From positions 62,001 to 126,000 of the forward strand of contig JBGCFR010000027.1 in assembly GCA_045107045.1 (NCBI GenBank): a stretch of 64,000 bases of DNA, in the 5' to 3' direction. Positions 60,568-64,000 of this stretch are shown piece after piece (the first letter of the stretch is position 1; each line of letters starts with the position of its first letter). Source of the stretch: Putridiphycobacter sp045107045. GTDB taxonomy: Bacteria > Bacteroidota > Bacteroidia > Flavobacteriales_D > Crocinitomicaceae. The position numbers and the translations under genes were made by a program. The notes under the pieces are model-generated. The model worked only from the letters and a program-made list of their open reading frames with translations. It made no database searches and had not been told where the DNA came from.

Positions 60568-61479
60568 TTATGATTTAATCATGTTAATTATGATGAACCA
60601 AACAATGCTGAGCCCAAAACTTGTTAATGCAACAATTTTAAGCTGTGGATCAAATGATTTATAATTTTCAGCTTTTTTGATTGTTAAAAGATGGCGGACA
60701 TGGAGTATTACAAAAAATACTAGGGCACTTGCAAAACTATAAATAATGGATGTTTTATTCTGAAGAAAAGCGAATGTAAAAAGAGATATATAAGCCACTA
60801 TAAATAGTGTAAAATGATACTTTTTGGCTCTTGCTAATCCCATTTTAACCACCAAAGTATTTTTATTCGAAGCCCTATCATTATCAATGTCCCGCATGTT
60901 GTTTAAGTTTAATACAGCTGTGCTGAAACAACCTATTCCGATAGCCGGTAATAGGATCAATAATTCTAATGTTTGTGTTTGGAGATAATATGTACCAAGA
61001 ACACCTACTAGACCAAAGAAAATAAAAACGAATAGGTCACCTAAGCCATGATATCCATATGCTTTTTTTCCAATAGTATACTTGATAGCTGCTAAAATTG
61101 CACTTAAACCTAATACAACAAAAACGGTCACAATAATTGGGTTTGATAAGGATATAAATACTAACAACAATCCAAGTCCAAGTGACAGTATGCTAAAAAT
61201 AATTACCGCATTTAGCATGGCTCGTTTACTGATAGCACCACTCTGAATTGCTCTTATTGGTCCAAGTCTATGTTCATTGTCTGTTCCTTTTACACCATCA
61301 CCATAATCATTTGCTAGGTTTGACAGAATTTGAAGCAAAATAGTGACTAAAATACTGAGAAAAAAAATAGTTGTATTAAAACAATTATTCATAATTGCTA
61401 AACAATTGCCCATAAAAATGGTACTTAATGCTAGAGGTAAAGTACGCAATCTAAAAGCGGAAATCCAATGTTTTAACAT
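60568..61479 (-). CDS. menA: 1,4-dihydroxy-2-naphthoate polyprenyltransferase
   Basis: 303 residues, nine membrane helices (UbiA superfamily). First Asp-rich motif NLANDYGDGVKGTDN (54-68), followed by HRLGPIRAIQSG; the second is NMRDIDNDRASNK (near 190). It prenylates DHNA to demethylmenaquinone. It has its own -7 box at 61496-61503, inside the end of the SDR gene, so it may be transcribed separately as well as from upstream. Confidence 0.94.
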   Translation of the reverse strand: MLKHWISAFRLRTLPLALSTIFMGNCLAIMNNCFNTTIFFLSILVTILLQILSNLANDYGDGVKGTDNEHRLGPIRAIQSGAISKRAMLNAVIIFSILSLGLGLLLVFISLSNPIIVTVFVVLGLSAILAAIKYTIGKKAYGYHGLGDLFVFIFFGLVGVLGTYYLQTQTLELLILLPAIGIGCFSTAVLNLNNMRDIDNDRASNKNTLVVKMGLARAKKYHFTLFIVAYISLFTFAFLQNKTSIIYSFASALVFFVILHVRHLLTIKKAENYKSFDPQLKIVALTSFGLSIVWFIIINMIKS

Positions 61480-61495
61480 ATCAAAAAATGAGTTC

Positions 61496-61503
61496 CAAAG
61501 TTA
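61496..61503 (-). promoter_or_regulatory. -7 box (TAACTTTG) for menA
   Basis: Minus strand TAACTTTG overlaps the SDR stop and lies 16 bases before the menA ATG. Confidence 0.4.
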
Positions 61504-62262
61504 TGATAATTGACGATCAGTATAAAAACTATTGGCTTGTGCAGTTGATGTTAGTACAAGGTCATTAATACAGAGGTGTTTTGGTAAAGTAGTGGAGTAA
61601 TAGATAATACTAGCAACATCTTCAGCTGACATTACATCAAATCCTTCATATACTTTCTTTGCCATCTCTTTATCACCATGAAAACGGACTTCCGAAAACT
61701 CAGTTTCAGCCATGCCTGGGCAAATTTGGGTGACTTTAATGCCATCTTTTAGTAAATCAATTCGCATGGCCTGAGAAATAGCATCAACAGCATGTTTGCT
61801 TGCGCAGTAAACATTGCCATTTTCATAGACTTCTTTTCCTGCTGTTGAGCCAATATTTATGATATGGCCAGCGTCACTGTTTTTTACATAGGGAATAAGA
61901 GCTTTAGATACATATAGTAAACCTTTGATATTTGTGTCAATCATTTTATCCCAATCCTCGGTATCTCCGTCTTGCCAATGACCCAGGCCACTCGCCAAAC
62001 CTGCATTATTAATTAGTATGTCAATAGTTTGCCATTCAGCTGGTAGGTCAGAAAGATGCTTTTTTACACTTGCTTTATCTCTAATGTCAAAACTAAGTGG
62101 TAAAACTTCAATGCCGAAAGTTTTTAATTCTATTGCTAAAGTGTTCAACCTGTTTTGACGACGACCAGTGATGATAAGGTTGTGACCATTTTCGGCAAAA
62201 ATATATGCACTAGCTTTTCCAATTCCACTAGTGGCACCTGTAATTAAAACAGTTTTTCTCAT
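61501..62262 (-). CDS. short-chain dehydrogenase/reductase (YdfG-like)
   Basis: 253 residues. TGATSGIG (8-15) binds NAD(P), INNAG (85-89) is the NNAG motif, and the catalytic Ser139/Tyr152/Lys156 sits in INIGSTAG and YCASK. The RRQNRL arrangement in strand 2 suggests NADP preference. It resembles YdfG (serine/3-hydroxy acid dehydrogenase). ATGA overlap with the yebC stop. Confidence 0.93.
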   Translation of the reverse strand: MRKTVLITGATSGIGKASAYIFAENGHNLIITGRRQNRLNTLAIELKTFGIEVLPLSFDIRDKASVKKHLSDLPAEWQTIDILINNAGLASGLGHWQDGDTEDWDKMIDTNIKGLLYVSKALIPYVKNSDAGHIINIGSTAGKEVYENGNVYCASKHAVDAISQAMRIDLLKDGIKVTQICPGMAETEFSEVRFHGDKEMAKKVYEGFDVMSAEDVASIIYYSTTLPKHLCINDLVLTSTAQANSFYTDRQLS

Positions 62263-62972
62263 TGTTCAACCATATTATGGAATACATTGTTAACGTCCTC
62301 ATCATCATCTAGCCTTTCCAATAGTTTTTCAACATCAGCTTTTTGTTCTTCGGTTAATTCCTTCATGACTTGAGGAATGCGTTCAAAACCGGACGAAATT
62401 ATTTCAATCTTTCTATTTTCTAATTCTTTTTGAATGTCACCAAAACTGTTAAAGGGTGCATAAATAACAATCCCTTCTTCGTCATCAAAAACTTCTTCAG
62501 CTCCAAAATCTATTAATTCAAGCTCAAGTTCTTCTGGATCAATATTCTCTTTATTAATGGTAAAATTACAACTATGATCAAACATAAACTCAACAGAGCC
62601 CTGTGTACCCATATTACCATCACATTTGTTAAAGTGTGATCTGACATTAGCAACAGTACGGTTATTATTATCTGTGGCTGTTTCTACAAGAATAGCAATG
62701 CCATGAGGTGCATATCCTTCAAATAGTACTTCTTTATAGTCTGAGGTGTCCTTGTCACTTGCTTTTTTTATTGCCCTTTCAACATTATCCTTGGGCATGT
62801 TAACTGACTTGGCATTTTGGATAATAGCTCTTAATCTTGAGTTTGAATCCGGATCCGGACCACCTTCTTTAACAGCCATGACAATATCTTTTCCAATACG
62901 GGTAAATGCTTTAGACATTGCCGACCAACGCTTTAATTTTCTACCTTTTCTGAATTCAAATGCTCTTCCCAT
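62259..62972 (-). CDS. YebC/PmpR-family protein
   Basis: 237 residues. Starts MGRAFEFRKGRK with WSAMSKAFTRIGKDI, and contains NMPKDNVERAIKKASD and YAPHGIAILVETATDN, the family signatures. Members are described as transcriptional regulators and, more recently, as helpers of translation through proline-rich stretches. Typical length. It overlaps the SDR gene by 4 bases. Confidence 0.93.
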   Translation of the reverse strand: MGRAFEFRKGRKLKRWSAMSKAFTRIGKDIVMAVKEGGPDPDSNSRLRAIIQNAKSVNMPKDNVERAIKKASDKDTSDYKEVLFEGYAPHGIAILVETATDNNNRTVANVRSHFNKCDGNMGTQGSVEFMFDHSCNFTINKENIDPEELELELIDFGAEEVFDDEEGIVIYAPFNSFGDIQKELENRKIEIISSGFERIPQVMKELTEEQKADVEKLLERLDDDEDVNNVFHNMVEQ

Positions 62973-62991
62973 AAATCTTATTTATCGAAAA

Positions 62992-62999
62992 CAAATATA
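62992..62999 (-). promoter_or_regulatory. -7 box (TATATTTG) for yebC
   Basis: Minus strand TATATTTG, 19 bases before the ATG. TTTG at 63016-63019 has a 16-base spacer, shorter than consensus. Confidence 0.5.
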
Positions 63000-63020
63000 G
63001 TAAATATCTTAACCACAAAA

Positions 63021-63051
63021 AAAAAGTAAGTCTTTTAGAACTTACCTTTTT
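63021..63051 (-). terminator. intrinsic terminator after the edge surface protein
   Basis: GTAAGT (63026-63031) pairs with ACTTAC (63040-63045), extended by A/T runs with one bulge; the minus strand continues into a T run. Confidence 0.75.
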
Positions 63052-63091
63052 AACTATATATAAAGAAAAAAAATTTGATTATAATTACTTT

Positions 63092-64000
63092 TTACGGTAG
63101 ATTTTCAATTAGTGCATCTAATACATCAGATGTTGTAGCTACCATGTTAATCGTATAAGTTTGATTTTGAACTGGTGTAACATCTAGTAGTCCATAAAAA
63201 AGTTGCCCATTTTCAACAGAAATTACAACAATATTCATTGGCACATCAGCTAAATGAGTTTCTTGAATTACACTATTTGAAATTGATCCCCAACCCTGAA
63301 CGCCAGTTGGCCAAACTGAGTTTTGATTTTTAAATACTGCAAAAGCATTTGTGTTTGTATTATCTAAATTTGAGAGCCCAGTTAAGTTAAATGTGCAATC
63401 GAAGTAGTTAGTTGATAAAAACACATCAATATTACCCCATCCTAAAGAATCTAAATTGATAGAATAAGTGTCATCCGCTGAATTGAATGTAAATCCGCTT
63501 GCTGGCCATTGTGTATTCGGTCCACCATTCATTATTGAATCTACAACCTCCCATGGTGCATTGTTTTCATCTGGTCCAGCCAAAAATAATTCCATATTTG
63601 GATCTTGTGCCTGTGCTGGAATTTTCAAATCCACTAAAGCACCATTGGTTACAATTAATGGACTTCCATTTTGAGTTGCCTCCATGAAGAATTGCCCACC
63701 AGAATTTAGAACCTGTGTACCGCTTACAGGATAGATTCCTGTTTTAATAATTTCTTTTGTTGTATAAACTTCTTTTACCTTAATATTAATAGTTCCTGCT
63801 GCTAGTGAATTATCAGCATAAGAAAAAGCGTTTGCAGGAATAGTTAGTATCGAACCTTTTTGAGTTGTAAAAGTACCTCCAGTATTGGCTTGAAATTGGA
63901 ATTGGTCAGGTTGAACAGACCAAGTATTTAAATACTGTTGCACATTTGCAAACGAAGCACCAGAAGGGTTATTGTTTGATACTGATGGCGATTTAGCTGT
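63092..64000 (-). CDS. secreted/surface protein, N-terminus beyond the window
   Basis: The frame is open to the right edge, so only the C-terminal ~302 residues are visible; a GTG at 63943 is not a convincing start. It contains GGTFTTQKGSILTIPANAF and GTINIKVKEVYTTKEIIKTG, a beta-domain common in Bacteroidota surface proteins (G-S-x-L-x-I-P-x-x-A-F). No T9SS sorting domain is present at the C-terminus (ends DALIENLP), so it is probably a lipoprotein or periplasmic protein. Function unknown. Confidence 0.8.
   Translation of the reverse strand, partial: TAKSPSVSNNNPSGASFANVQQYLNTWSVQPDQFQFQANTGGTFTTQKGSILTIPANAFSYADNSLAAGTINIKVKEVYTTKEIIKTGIYPVSGTQVLNSGGQFFMEATQNGSPLIVTNGALVDLKIPAQAQDPNMELFLAGPDENNAPWEVVDSIMNGGPNTQWPASGFTFNSADDTYSINLDSLGWGNIDVFLSTNYFDCTFNLTGLSNLDNTNTNAFAVFKNQNSVWPTGVQGWGSISNSVIQETHLADVPMNIVVISVENGQLFYGLLDVTPVQNQTYTINMVATTSDVLDALIENLP

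Noticed and set aside
1..64000. CRISPR arrays, tRNA/rRNA genes, insertion sequences, integrases
   Set aside because: I looked for short spaced repeats, tRNA-like cloverleaf sequences and transposase or integrase motifs on both strands and saw none; a covariance-model and HMM search would settle this.

Overview
The window reads as a chromosomal segment of a Bacteroidota bacterium, most likely in or near Flavobacteriales. The evidence is low GC content, several secreted proteins ending in type IX secretion (T9SS) sorting domains (both the 'YPNPA' type A and the 'FTPNGD' type B forms), many lipoproteins, a fatty acid desaturase, menaquinone genes (menA, menC), a parA-parB-DUF5683 locus, and repeated matches to the Bacteroidota promoter core (-7 TAnnTTTG, sometimes with -33 TTTG). 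I saw no tRNA, rRNA, CRISPR array, insertion sequence, phage gene or plasmid origin.

Layout. 1-4.1 kb: a T9SS type B fibronectin-like surface protein (cut by the window edge), then an ECF sigma factor overlapping a single-pass membrane protein that carries PKD-like domains and a T9SS-type C-terminus. 4.2-9.3 kb: malate dehydrogenase, a TM2-domain lipoprotein, small hypotheticals, a DUF4268 protein and a PBP4-type DD-peptidase. 9.3-17.4 kb: polysaccharide cluster 1 (asparagine-synthase homologue, GT4, Wza-like export lipoprotein, Wzc-like tyrosine kinase, RmlC-like epimerase, WecA-like initiating transferase, small conserved protein). 17.4-29.6 kb: cold shock protein, TonB-dependent receptor, dipeptidyl-peptidase III lipoprotein, two tandem 754-residue FG-GAP/VCBS T9SS proteins coupled to a nitronate-monooxygenase-like gene, and a DUF2341/LamG T9SS protein. 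29.7-37.9 kb: desaturase, sodium:solute symporter, thioredoxin, TPMT-like methyltransferase, lipoprotein, and a flavoprotein / membrane iron-sulfur protein / GT2 run. 38-40.3 kb: parA-parB-DUF5683. 40.4-45.4 kb: YceI lipoprotein, tandem paralogous lipoproteins, amino-acid-oxidase-like flavoprotein, menC, recR. 45.4-50.7 kb: polysaccharide cluster 2 (epimerase, second asparagine-synthase homologue, GT4, WcaF-like acetyltransferase, GT2). 50.8-55.9 kb: trxB, a RadD-like SF2 helicase, a two-repeat DUF4397 T9SS protein and a small secreted protein. 56.2-59 kb: two tandem membrane SpoIIE-like phosphatase homologues with altered active-site motifs. 59-64 kb: a two-gene membrane/secreted pair, menA, an SDR, YebC, and a surface protein cut by the right edge.

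How the genes work together. The two polysaccharide clusters look complementary: cluster 1 supplies chain initiation, export and length control, and cluster 2 supplies sugar-nucleotide modification, transferases and acetylation. Both contain an asparagine-synthase homologue immediately followed by an overlapping GT4 gene. trxA and trxB form a thioredoxin system from separate loci. menA and menC contribute to menaquinone. The least explained items are the sigma factor with a T9SS-tailed membrane partner, the degenerate SpoIIE-like pair, the flavoprotein/iron-sulfur membrane module, and the tandem paralogous lipoproteins.
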